Source: CAYWNA01 sp964459305 (GTDB taxonomy: Bacteria; Planctomycetota; Planctomycetia; Pirellulales; Pirellulaceae). Taken from it: a DNA stretch of 64,000 bases. Below, piece by piece: positions 34,323-42,919 of this stretch. The notes beneath the pieces are model-generated. The model was not told the origin of the DNA. It did not search any database and was given only the letters and a program-made list of their open reading frames with translations. The DNA is taken from contig CAYWNA010000033.1 of NCBI GenBank assembly GCA_964459305.1, positions 8,331 to 72,330 on the forward strand, given 5' to 3'. Within the stretch, counting starts at the first letter, position 1. The number at the start of each line of letters is the position of its first letter. The translations under genes were made by a program, and so were the position numbers.

Positions 34323-36851
34323 CTACTGTTTTGGCGATTGGGTACCGAGCCGGCCGATGACCTCGTACAAGGCATTGGCTCGTATCGGCTTGGAGATGTA
34401 TTCGTCCATTCCCGCTTCCAGGCAGCGTTCTCGATCACCTTTCATTGCCTGGGCGGTCATCGCAATGATGGGCGTGCGCGGCTCATCCCGTTCGATCTTA
34501 CGTATCGATTCTGCCGCCTCGATGCCGTCCATTTCCGGCATCTGCACGTCCATCAATACGAGGTCGAAACGTCCCGCTTGGAACGCCTCCAATGCCTCCT
34601 TGCCGTTGTTCGCCAAGACAACTTGATGCCCTTTCCTTTCAAGCAGACCAACAGCGAGCTTTTGATTGGCCGGGCTGTCCTCGGCCACGAGCACACGAAG
34701 CGGTGCAAACCGTGCAGGGTGTGCGGCAGCGGTGCGATCGTCTCCCGGTTGACTGGCTGGAGTTGTGGAGGACGCGTCTGCAAGCACATCTTCGTCCGGA
34801 CCGGTCCCCACCCCAAGTTGCACCGTGAAGTAGAACGTGCTTCCCACGCCAACTTCGCTCTCCACGCCAATCCGGCCGTTCATCAGTTCGACCAGGCGCG
34901 AACAGATCGACAGTCCGAGGCCCGTCCCGCCGAACCGGCGCTTTGTCGAGTTATCGGCCTGCTCGAATTCCTGGAAAACCTTATCGCACTTGTCTTTGGA
35001 AATGCCGATCCCGGTATCGCGCACCTCGATTCGAAGCACGACTTCGTCCTGCGCCTTCGATTCTGGCCGAACGTTGACAGCGATGGTGCCGCGATCCGTA
35101 AACTTGATGGCGTTGCTCACCAGATTCACGACAACCTGCCGCAACCGATGCGGATCACCGATCACGCAGTCGGGTGCGTCGGCAGAAACATCAGACGCCA
35201 AAGTAATGTGCTTCTGTTTGGCGCGAAATGCCTGCGATTTTACAGTATCCTTCAGCCATTGCCGCAAGTCGAACTCCATGTCCTCCAGGTCGATCCTGCC
35301 CGCCTCGATCTTGGAGAAATCCAGGACGTCGTCCAGCAGTGCAAGCAACGAGTTGCTGGAGTCAAGCACCGTTTCCAAGTACTCCCGCTGCTCGTCTGTC
35401 AGTTCCGTGTTCAGCACGAACTCGCTCATGCCGATGATCGCATTCATCGGGTTCCGAATTTCATGGCTCATGTTGGCCAGGAATGCACCTTTTGACCTGC
35501 TGGCGGACTCAGCTTCTTCCTTCGCTTGGCGCAGCGCCTCCTCCTGTTGTTTTCGCTGCTCTTCCTGTTGTATTCGCTGCGAAATATCGCGCACAAAGAC
35601 CGCGAAACCGGTTTCGCCCTGCTGTAACGGGATGGGCTGCATGGCTAACTCGGCCATGAAAGCCTCGCCGTTCTTCTTGATCATCGGAGTCTCCAGTCGT
35701 CTCCCCAGCATCGATCCCATCTCACCGGCGCCTACGTAGCGCGTAAGGTTGGCGCGATGCCGCTCCCGAGACTCCCCGGGGACGAACACCTCGGTCATCT
35801 CTTTGCCGATCACCTCTTCGCGATCGTAGCCAAAGGTGTCTTCCGAGGCACGGTTGAACTCTACAATTCGGCCGTCTTCGTCGATGAAGAGGATAGAGTC
35901 CATGGACGCTTCGAATACAGCCCGCTTTCGCATCTCGCTTTCGCGCAGACTGATTTCCGCCGTCTTGCGATCAGTGACATCCCAGAACAACACCTGGACT
36001 CCGATGGCCTTTCCCTTGGTGTTGAAGATGGGCGACTTCATGACTTGGACGTACATCTTCCCGCCGTCCGGCTTGGGATGCACTTCGACGTCCTCGAAGC
36101 CTTTCTTCGACTCCAGTACTTTCTGGTCATCCCGCTGGTACTTCTCCGCCAGATGTTTCGGGAACAACTCCATATCGGTCTTGCCGCGGATTTCATCAAG
36201 CGACTTGCCGATCAGCTCACAGACGGACGGGCTTGCATACGTGAATCTGCCTTTTCGATCCTTGCGAATGATATGCAGCGACAGGCTCTCGACCAATGAG
36301 ACGTACTGGGACTTGGTGTTCTGGAGAGCCCGTTCAGTGCGACGGCGTTGGGCGATCTCGGTTTGCAAGGTGTCACCGGCCTCGCCGAGCGCGGCGGACG
36401 ACTTTTCAACGTGCTCTTCCAGTTCGCTTTCAGTCGTCGTCAGCCTTCCTTCCAACGTCGCCAACTCTCCTGACGCCAGCGCCAATTCGTCCTCCACGCG
36501 AGCAAGTTCCTGTCTGGCAGAGATCAACGATTGCTGAAGCCGGTAGTGTCGCCCCACGAAACTCGATATGAACCAGATTGCAGCGATCACCAGCAGGCGG
36601 TTGAGCACGGCCGGCAACCACTGAACGTCGACGTCGGCAAGAAAAAGTACCCCAAGACTGAGAGCGGCCAGCAGCGAACATGCCCCTGCGGCGATGTAAG
36701 CGTGCAGTCGGCGAGTCAGGAAACACGATGCCGTAGCCGCAACGCCAAACAGTACACCTCCCGCCAAGCGGGCACCGGGCAGGAGGTCCACCACAAACGC
36801 CACAAAGGCGAAAAAGACAATCCACGGCGCAGTCGACACGGTCTGCTTCAT
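34323..36851 (-). CDS. Membrane hybrid histidine kinase with PAS domains and receiver
   Basis: 842 residues. About four membrane helices at 8-100, then a coiled coil (ARVEDELALASGELATLEGR). Two PAS domains follow: one around 185-295 (SLVESLSLHIIRKDRKGRF) and one around 305-425 (AVFEASMDSILFIDEDGRIV). HisKA has FLANMSHEIRNPMNAIIGMS with the phosphorylated histidine in SHE. HATPase has the N, G1 and G2 boxes (NLVSNAIKFTDRG, VRDTGIGI, GGTGLGLSICSRLVELM). A C-terminal receiver (VLVAEDSPANQKLAV, LVLMDVQMPEMDG, with the acceptor aspartate in LMDVQMP) completes it. No Hpt domain, so phosphorelay through a separate Hpt protein is expected. It lies between the response regulator gene and miaB. Confidence 0.93.
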   Translation of the reverse strand: MKQTVSTAPWIVFFAFVAFVVDLLPGARLAGGVLFGVAATASCFLTRRLHAYIAAGACSLLAALSLGVLFLADVDVQWLPAVLNRLLVIAAIWFISSFVGRHYRLQQSLISARQELARVEDELALASGELATLEGRLTTTESELEEHVEKSSAALGEAGDTLQTEIAQRRRTERALQNTKSQYVSLVESLSLHIIRKDRKGRFTYASPSVCELIGKSLDEIRGKTDMELFPKHLAEKYQRDDQKVLESKKGFEDVEVHPKPDGGKMYVQVMKSPIFNTKGKAIGVQVLFWDVTDRKTAEISLRESEMRKRAVFEASMDSILFIDEDGRIVEFNRASEDTFGYDREEVIGKEMTEVFVPGESRERHRANLTRYVGAGEMGSMLGRRLETPMIKKNGEAFMAELAMQPIPLQQGETGFAVFVRDISQRIQQEEQRKQQEEALRQAKEEAESASRSKGAFLANMSHEIRNPMNAIIGMSEFVLNTELTDEQREYLETVLDSSNSLLALLDDVLDFSKIEAGRIDLEDMEFDLRQWLKDTVKSQAFRAKQKHITLASDVSADAPDCVIGDPHRLRQVVVNLVSNAIKFTDRGTIAVNVRPESKAQDEVVLRIEVRDTGIGISKDKCDKVFQEFEQADNSTKRRFGGTGLGLSICSRLVELMNGRIGVESEVGVGSTFYFTVQLGVGTGPDEDVLADASSTTPASQPGDDRTAAAHPARFAPLRVLVAEDSPANQKLAVGLLERKGHQVVLANNGKEALEAFQAGRFDLVLMDVQMPEMDGIEAAESIRKIERDEPRTPIIAMTAQAMKGDRERCLEAGMDEYISKPIRANALYEVIGRLGTQSPKQ

Positions 36852-36960
36852 GGGTCTCGGTTATCAGGAGTACGTCAACACGAACCTAGTGGGTGCCGAA
36901 GAGGCACCAGCACCGGAGATGAGATATCATTACCTGCCTGCGTCCGTGCGCCGCAGCGAG

Positions 36961-37860
36961 TCACGTCGATTTCTTCTTTGTCAAGGTAATCTCGTTGCCC
37001 GTATCGTTGAACACCACATCGTCCATGAACGTTCGTATCAGCAGCAATCCGCGACCGCTGATCTTACCAATGTTCTCAGGATCCGTTGGATCCGGCAACG
37101 CTCCCGGATCGAAACCCGGCCCCTCGTCGCATATCTTGATAATTGCCATCTCGTGAGTCATTTGGGCGGAGATGTGGACGACTCGATCGCACCAAGGTGG
37201 CGTCTGACGCCGCTGGTCACCAATGGTCGCATAAGCTCCGTCGGGATCATCCCGGAGATCGGAAGTTAACTCGAGATTGCCGTGTTCGACGGCGTTGACA
37301 AACGACTCGTGCAACGCGGTGCCCACACGAATCAGGTCCGCATCATCGCACAACTTCCAACTTCGCAACTGTTCTTGGAGAAAGCCCACCAGCGGCTCAT
37401 GGCTGCTATTCTGCATCGTCAGCTTGAACTGCAGATTTGCTTTCTGGAGGTAAGAAAGCGCTTTCTGCTCGTCTTGTCTGGCACTGGCCACCGTCAACAC
37501 ATCGCGGATCGTGTGGGCGAGGTCGCGCGGTAGGTTCTTTTTGGGTACGTAGCTGGCTGCGCCGGTCTGCAGCGCTTTGACGGCAATCTCCTCGCTACCA
37601 TGTGCCGTCATCAAGACCACGGGAATCGACGGGTAGTCCGCCTTGATCCTCTCGACCAACTCCAAGCCGTTCATTTCCGGCATCAGTAGGTCGGTCAGCA
37701 CAACGTCCGGCGGCTCGCGATCGAGGACTTCCAGGGCTTCTTGGCCGTGTACGGCAAAGCTGGTATCCATCCCAACTTTTTCCACGATCCCAGCCGCCAA
37801 GCGCCGGTCGATGGGATTGTCATCAACAATAAGTACGAGTGGCACAGTCCCCTCCCCCAA
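36961..37860 (-). CDS. Response regulator with C-terminal HATPase (RsbW-like) domain
   Basis: 299 residues. Receiver at about 7-125: VLIVDDNPIDRRLAAG, VVLTDLLMPEMNGLELV (acceptor D in LTDLLMP), VVLMTAHGSEEIA, YVPKKNLPRDLA with conserved lysine. After a helical linker the C-terminal part is an HATPase_c_2 domain like anti-sigma kinases (ALHESFVNAVEHGNLEL with the N box, IKICDEGPGFDP, GRGLLLIRTFMDDV). Such fusions usually act in partner-switching control or as phosphorylation-gated kinases. It precedes the hybrid histidine kinase by about 110 bp on the same strand; functional coupling is inferred. Confidence 0.9.
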   Translation of the reverse strand: MGEGTVPLVLIVDDNPIDRRLAAGIVEKVGMDTSFAVHGQEALEVLDREPPDVVLTDLLMPEMNGLELVERIKADYPSIPVVLMTAHGSEEIAVKALQTGAASYVPKKNLPRDLAHTIRDVLTVASARQDEQKALSYLQKANLQFKLTMQNSSHEPLVGFLQEQLRSWKLCDDADLIRVGTALHESFVNAVEHGNLELTSDLRDDPDGAYATIGDQRRQTPPWCDRVVHISAQMTHEMAIIKICDEGPGFDPGALPDPTDPENIGKISGRGLLLIRTFMDDVVFNDTGNEITLTKKKST

Positions 37861-38405
37861 AACAGGGATCTCTGTTCCCGCTGGCGGTTATGGCTGTGTA
37901 GTCTAACATTTCCGCGGGCAACTTCGAAGCACGCGTGAAGTGAATTTTTCGCACTTTCGCCGCAGTTCGAACAACCCAAAGGGCTATTCCCAGGAAGTCG
38001 TCCCCCAGATCTCGTGTACGTTGCAGCTTACGCCATACGGCGTAGTGCCTCCCCCTCTCGCGGTACGTGGCAAGTATCCTTTTGGCCCAGTCCAGGTGCA
38101 GTTCAGAAACTCTGCCCCCGGATCGGCCGATACTGCGGCCCATCGTCTATCGAGAAAACCGTCGGAAAAGCACCGCCAACCTACAATTCTGCGTACAAAA
38201 ACGGACAAGGTCAAGCCTCGATGAAGCGAAGCCTGGCCCGTTTCTGCGAGATCGCCGCAGTGCTGCATCTGGGGCTATAGATTTTTCAGCACACTCGGTG
38301 CCGAAAACCTCCTTGCTGTCCTTGGTATCGGCTCTAATGGTCCTGGCACCCTCCGGCCAGTCGGCCGGGCACACGCTACGGGTGCCTGGAAAAGCTGTCG
38401 GAATT
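37861..38405. other. Intergenic region between the response regulator and selA
   Basis: About 545 bp between two minus-strand genes. I looked for a tRNA (including tRNA-Sec, suggested by selA), a terminator and a further gene on both strands, and see none I can support. Short open frames here have no protein character. Confidence 0.4.
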
Positions 38406-39821
38406 TCAGTTCGGCTCGCCTGCCTCCGTCGTTCCACCTTCCAGACGCTGCACGGCGTCGACGATCTTCACGTCCTGGCTAGGGAAAACACTGCGCAGGT
38501 CCAGCAGCAGCCGCTCTTTCTGGATGCGTCCAAAAACCGAAGGCAAACCTTTGCGGAGCGTCTCAGCCAGAGCGTCTACGCTACGCCGCGCCGGCTCCAA
38601 AGCAACGCACCACGTGGGGATCTGTTGACTCGGCACGCTGCCTCCCCCCAAATAAGCAGATGACTCGATCGGTTCGGCGGATTCGACAGCCGGGCTGGCC
38701 GCCAGTTGTGGAGCCATGCGTTCGGCCCGGTTCCGTAGGTTGGCCAGCGAAGTCGACAGAAGGGCGAGAAGCGGCAAAGACTGCTCAGCACCCTCGCGGT
38801 CCTGGTGCAACCGCAAAGTCTCCACCAAAGCAGATAGCGTGATCTTGTCCACACGCAGCGCCCGCATCAGGGGATGTTTCGAGATTTTCTCGACCGGCGC
38901 TCTCTCGCCTATGATTATGCCGCATTGCGGCCCGCCCATGAGCTTGTCGCCGCTGAACAACACGACGTCGGCACCGGCCTTGATGCTTTCCGCCGCGACC
39001 GGTTCTCCGGTGACTCCGTAGGCGGCAAGATCCTGCAGAGCCCCCGATCCGATATCGTCGATCACGGGCAGGTTACATTTGGCCCCCAGTTCCACCAACT
39101 CGGCCAATGAAGCCTCTGCCGTGAATCCGACAATCGCATAGTTACTCGCGTGTACGCGCATCAAAGCTGCGGTTTCCTGACCGACCGCCTCGCGATAATC
39201 CTCAATTCGCGTCTTGTTCGTCGTGCCGACCTCTCGCAGTTTGGCTCCACTGAACTCCATCACCTCCGGTAGCCGAAAGCTGCCGCCGATTTCCACCAAC
39301 TGGCCGCGCGACACGATCACTTCCCGCCCCGAAGCAAGCGCTGCCAACGTCACCAGCGTCGCCCCGGCGTTGTTATTGACGACCACAGCCGCTTCGGCGC
39401 CGGTCAGTTGCTTCAATCGTCTCTCTGCATCGCGCACACGCTGCGAACGATCGCCGCTGGCCACATCCACCTCCACGCTGGCATACCCGCCGGCAATGCC
39501 CGCAATCGCTTGTATCGCAGACTCGGCCAGCGGTGCCCGTCCCAATCCCGTGTGCAACAGCACGCCTGTGGCATTGATAACAGGCCTAAGATTCGGCGTG
39601 TCTTCGGATGTTATCCACTGGGCGATTCGCTCGGCAAGTTCACCCGGAGCGGGCACTTTGATGTCCGCCGCCGCATTCTGCACGTCGCTACGGAGATCAT
39701 CCAGAAACCTGCGGACGCCCGATATCACCACATTTCGGTTGGCGCGATCCACCAGCTTGCGCAACGGCGGGCTTTCCAGGAGTTCATTGACCGACGGGAT
39801 GTTCCTGAGCACGTTCGACAT
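38406..39821 (-). CDS. selA: L-seryl-tRNA(Sec) selenium transferase
   Basis: 471 residues, the normal SelA length. It converts Ser-tRNA(Sec) to Sec-tRNA(Sec) using selenophosphate and PLP. Motifs: RPVINATGVLLHTGLGRAPL, YASVEVDVASGDRSQRV, VVNNNAGATLVTLAALASGR, VEIGGSFRLPEVMEFSGA, LREVGTTNKT, and DVVLFSGDKLMGGPQCGIII, whose lysine in SGDKLMG binds PLP. The presence of selA implies that the organism makes selenoproteins; selB, selC and selD are not in this window. Confidence 0.97.
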   Translation of the reverse strand: MSNVLRNIPSVNELLESPPLRKLVDRANRNVVISGVRRFLDDLRSDVQNAAADIKVPAPGELAERIAQWITSEDTPNLRPVINATGVLLHTGLGRAPLAESAIQAIAGIAGGYASVEVDVASGDRSQRVRDAERRLKQLTGAEAAVVVNNNAGATLVTLAALASGREVIVSRGQLVEIGGSFRLPEVMEFSGAKLREVGTTNKTRIEDYREAVGQETAALMRVHASNYAIVGFTAEASLAELVELGAKCNLPVIDDIGSGALQDLAAYGVTGEPVAAESIKAGADVVLFSGDKLMGGPQCGIIIGERAPVEKISKHPLMRALRVDKITLSALVETLRLHQDREGAEQSLPLLALLSTSLANLRNRAERMAPQLAASPAVESAEPIESSAYLGGGSVPSQQIPTWCVALEPARRSVDALAETLRKGLPSVFGRIQKERLLLDLRSVFPSQDVKIVDAVQRLEGGTTEAGEPN

Positions 39822-40056
39822 GATTACTCTCCGTGTGCAGAAGTCCTTCGGACCGAATCGCCAGACGTGCAGGAGTCTCTCCTACTCCTAGAGAGCCAAC
39901 GCACAGATGCCTGCGACGTCTCCGCCCCACTCTGTTTCCAGCCCTATATTCTACGGCCGCCTTCCCGCTGCCGACAGGGTACGTGCTTGCCGCAATGGAC
40001 GACACGTGACAGAATATGCACCGTTAGTCTACGCCACCATTCACATAGGCAGTCGC

Positions 40057-41064
40057 ATGAAGGAAATCTTAGAACGAGTAGGCATGGGTGAAAACCTAAC
40101 CGTCGAGGAAATGTCTTCGGTGGTGGATACCATCATGCAGGGAAAGTGCGGCGAGGAGGAAGTCGCTGATCTGCTACTCGGTTTGCGGGCGAAGGGGGAA
40201 ACGGTCGAGGAAGTCGCGGGCGCCGCACGGGCCATGCGGAAGCACATGACACCGATTCGCACCTCGCTCGAAACCGTGATTGACACATGCGGCACCGGCG
40301 GCGACGCCTCGTCGACGTTCAACATCAGCACCGCGGCGGCATTGGTGACCGCAGCGGCCGGTGTGCCAGTGGCAAAACACGGCAACCGCAGTATCACCAG
40401 CAAATCAGGCTCTGCAGACGTTTTTGCGGCGTTGGGCGTGAACATCGAAGCCAGCGTGGAGACGGTCGAGCGGTGCCTGGACGAAATCGGGATCTGTTTC
40501 TGCTTCGCGCCGAATCTGCATCCTTCGATGAAGCATGTCGCTCCGGTACGGAAGAAACTGGGGGTACCCACCATCTTCAACATGTTGGGGCCACTGTGTA
40601 ATCCTGCCTCAGCGCCGTTTCAATTGCTGGGGGTGGGCAGGCCGCCGCTTCGGCCGATGTTGTCCGCAGCACTTCGGTTGCTCGGCCTGCAGCGGGCCGT
40701 GGTCGTCTGCGGCGAAGACGGCCTGGACGAAGTAACGCTCAGCGGGAAGACCTTCGTTTCAGACGTCACGTCTGATGGCATTGAAGAGTACTCATGGACG
40801 CCTGAGCAGTTCGGCCTGCCACGCGGCGACATCGCCTCGTTGCGCGTCGACGGCCCTGAGGCCAGTGCCGAGATGATTCGCGGCGTCCTGAACGGCGGGC
40901 AGGGAGCGCAACGCGACATCGTGGTGCTCAACGCCGCAGCGGCATTGTGGACCGCACGCCAAAGTGACTCGCTGAAAGAGTGCGGCGAGATGGCCGCCGA
41001 GGCCCTCGATGGCGGCGCGGCCAAGAGAGTCTTAGACGGCTTGGTCGACGCCAGCCGTTCGTAG
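40057..41064 (+). CDS. trpD: Anthranilate phosphoribosyltransferase
   Basis: 335 residues from ATG 40057 (MKEILERVGMGENLTVEEMS); the frame is open back to 39907 but that stretch has no family match. Transfers phosphoribose from PRPP to anthranilate in tryptophan synthesis. Motifs: GTGGDASSTFNISTAAALVT (PRPP pyrophosphate loop), VAKHGNRSITSKSGSADV, FAPNLHPSMKHVAPVRKKLG, FNMLGPLCNPA, VVCGEDGLDEVTLSG. Length matches the family. First of a likely three-gene unit with two purine nucleoside phosphorylases, separated from trpBA by about 11 kb. Confidence 0.95.
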   Translation: MKEILERVGMGENLTVEEMSSVVDTIMQGKCGEEEVADLLLGLRAKGETVEEVAGAARAMRKHMTPIRTSLETVIDTCGTGGDASSTFNISTAAALVTAAAGVPVAKHGNRSITSKSGSADVFAALGVNIEASVETVERCLDEIGICFCFAPNLHPSMKHVAPVRKKLGVPTIFNMLGPLCNPASAPFQLLGVGRPPLRPMLSAALRLLGLQRAVVVCGEDGLDEVTLSGKTFVSDVTSDGIEEYSWTPEQFGLPRGDIASLRVDGPEASAEMIRGVLNGGQGAQRDIVVLNAAAALWTARQSDSLKECGEMAAEALDGGAAKRVLDGLVDASRS

Positions 41065-41100
41065 GCCAAGCGACATTGATCACGGAAAGGAACGAAAAAT

Positions 41101-41931
41101 ATGCTCGAATTGTACGATCAGATCGAAGAAGCCGTTGCGGCCATCCGCGCCAAATGGGACGGCAGGCCCCACGCCGGCATCATTCTGGGCACTGGGTTAG
41201 GGAGCCTAGTGGAAAACATCGACGTGGAAGCAACGTTGGATTACGACGACATCCCAAATCTTCCCCGCTCCACCGCACAAAGCCATCGGGGCCGCCTTGT
41301 GTGCGGCCGGCTCGACGGCCTGTCCGTCATGGCGATGGAGGGTCGTTTTCACATGTACGAGGGCTACTCGCTGAAGCAACTCACGTTGCCCGTGCGCGTG
41401 ATGAAAGCGATGGGTGCCGAACTGCTCGTGGTCTCCAACGCGAGCGGCGGGATGAATCCCTATTTCAACGGCGGCGACCTAATGGTCATCGAAGACCATA
41501 TCAATTTGATGGGCGATAATCCGCTGATTGGTGTCAACGACGACCGGCTCGGTCCGCGCTTTCCGGACATGTGCGAACCGTACGATCTGGAACTGGTTGA
41601 TCGTGCAATGGAGGTCGCTCGCAGAGCGAACATCGTGGCCCACAAAGGCGTGTTCGTGGCCGTCTCCGGTCCGAACCTGGAGACCCGCGCGGAATACCGT
41701 TTCCTGCGTGCAATCGGTGCGGATGTGGTCGGCATGTCGACGGTACCAGAAGTGATCGTCGCGGCGCACTGTGGATTGCGAGTGGTCGGGTTTTCGATCG
41801 TCACCGACATGTGCCTGCCGGACGCTCTGGAACCAGTGGACGTCGACAGAATCATTGCGACGGCAAACGCAGCTGAGCCAAATCTGCGCAAGCTGGTGAG
41901 TGGCGTCTTGGCCGGCGAGAAGGCAGAGTAG
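41101..41931 (+). CDS. Purine nucleoside phosphorylase, first tandem copy (Asp type)
   Basis: 276 residues; GGAAAGGAACG lies upstream. A trimeric PNP family member (PNP/MTAP type) that splits purine nucleosides with phosphate. Motifs: GIILGTGLGSLVENI, SHRGRLVCGRL, MEGRFHMYEGYSLKQLTLPV, VVSNASGGMN, GPNLETRAEYRFLRAIGADV, VGMSTVPEVIVAAHCGLRV. In the base-recognition segment FSIVTDMCLPD the residue corresponding to Asn243 of human PNP is D236. Aspartate at this position occurs in enzymes that accept 6-amino purines. Thirty-six bp after trpD, 48 bp before the paralogue. Confidence 0.93.
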   Translation: MLELYDQIEEAVAAIRAKWDGRPHAGIILGTGLGSLVENIDVEATLDYDDIPNLPRSTAQSHRGRLVCGRLDGLSVMAMEGRFHMYEGYSLKQLTLPVRVMKAMGAELLVVSNASGGMNPYFNGGDLMVIEDHINLMGDNPLIGVNDDRLGPRFPDMCEPYDLELVDRAMEVARRANIVAHKGVFVAVSGPNLETRAEYRFLRAIGADVVGMSTVPEVIVAAHCGLRVVGFSIVTDMCLPDALEPVDVDRIIATANAAEPNLRKLVSGVLAGEKAE

Positions 41932-41979
41932 GGCCCGCCCTGTTGGAACACGTGAAGCGTACGCGCTGCGGAAGCCGCA

Positions 41980-42876
41980 TTGGAAAACGAATCCATCGAT
42001 CTACCGTCTGAAGCCTTGGAGGCTGCCGATGCCATTCGTCGCCGCTGGAGTTGTGCGCCGCGAGCGGGGCTGATTCTCGGAACCGGTCTGGGGAATCTTG
42101 CCGGCCATATCAAAACCGATGCGACCGTTACGTACGAAGAGATCCCGCATTTCCCGCGCTCGACAGCACTCAGCCACCGAGGCCAGCTCGTCTGCGGCAG
42201 TCTGGGGGGAAAGCCGGTCGTGGCGATGGAGGGACGCTGCCACCGGTACGAAGGCCATCCGCTGACCCGTTTGACGCTTCCTGTACAAACCATGCGAGCA
42301 TTGGGAATCGACGTGCTAATTCTCTCCAATGCCAGCGGCGGGCTGAATTCTGGCTACGAATCGGGCGATGTGATGGTGATTGAGGATCACATCGATTTGA
42401 TGTTCTGGAAACGGTCGTCAAGGACCACTGGGCAAAGATCTGACGGTGGACCGCGGAGATCGACGGTCAAAGAAGTCGACATGCCATCAAGACGGCCAAC
42501 CGCAATGCCATACGATCCCGGATTGATCGAGCAAGCCATGACAGTCGCTCGTCGCGAGAATTTCGTAGCCCATCGCGGTATTTACGTGGGCATGACTGGC
42601 CCCAACTACGAGACGCGAGCCGAGTATCGTTTCCTGCGCAAGATCGGCGGCGACGTGGTTGGCATGTCCACGGTTCCGGAAGCCATGGCAGCGGCTCGCT
42701 GTGGTCTCCGGACGCTCGCACTGTCGACTGTTACGAATGTCGCTCGGCCGGATGCCCCACAGGTTGTTTTTTCGGAGGACGTTGTTCGAGCCGCCGAAAT
42801 GGCCGAACCGAACGTGCGCAAAATCGTGTTGGATGTGATTGCCAAGCCTTGGCGTGCGGAAGCGGAATACCCGTAG
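41980..42876 (+). CDS. Purine nucleoside phosphorylase, second tandem copy (Asn type)
   Basis: 298 residues from a TTG start at 41980. Same family as the gene before it (GLILGTGLGNLAGHI, SHRGQLVCGSLGG, MEGRCHRYEGHPLTRLTLPV, ILSNASGGLNSG, GPNYETRAEYRFLRKIGGDV, VGMSTVPEAMAAARCGLRT). Here the base-recognition residue is N253 (LSTVTNVARPD), as in classical inosine/guanosine PNPs. A basic insertion (KRSSRTTGQRSDGG) sits after DHIDLMF, where the first copy has DHINLMGDNPLIG, so the loop near the active site differs. Tandem duplication followed by specialisation is likely. Confidence 0.92.
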   Translation: MENESIDLPSEALEAADAIRRRWSCAPRAGLILGTGLGNLAGHIKTDATVTYEEIPHFPRSTALSHRGQLVCGSLGGKPVVAMEGRCHRYEGHPLTRLTLPVQTMRALGIDVLILSNASGGLNSGYESGDVMVIEDHIDLMFWKRSSRTTGQRSDGGPRRSTVKEVDMPSRRPTAMPYDPGLIEQAMTVARRENFVAHRGIYVGMTGPNYETRAEYRFLRKIGGDVVGMSTVPEAMAAARCGLRTLALSTVTNVARPDAPQVVFSEDVVRAAEMAEPNVRKIVLDVIAKPWRAEAEYP

Positions 42877-42919
42877 GGTGGAATTCCACTCCGTCCTTCA
42901 ATGTATCTCTACCGCATCC

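Noticed and set aside
34323..35495. 385-codon plus-strand frame over the histidine kinase
   Set aside because: Antisense shadow of the hybrid kinase, whose HisKA, HATPase and receiver motifs are unambiguous.
37861..38405. Possible tRNA (including tRNA-Sec) near selA
   Set aside because: A GTTCGAAC-like stretch is present, but the flanking bases do not form a T-stem or acceptor stem.
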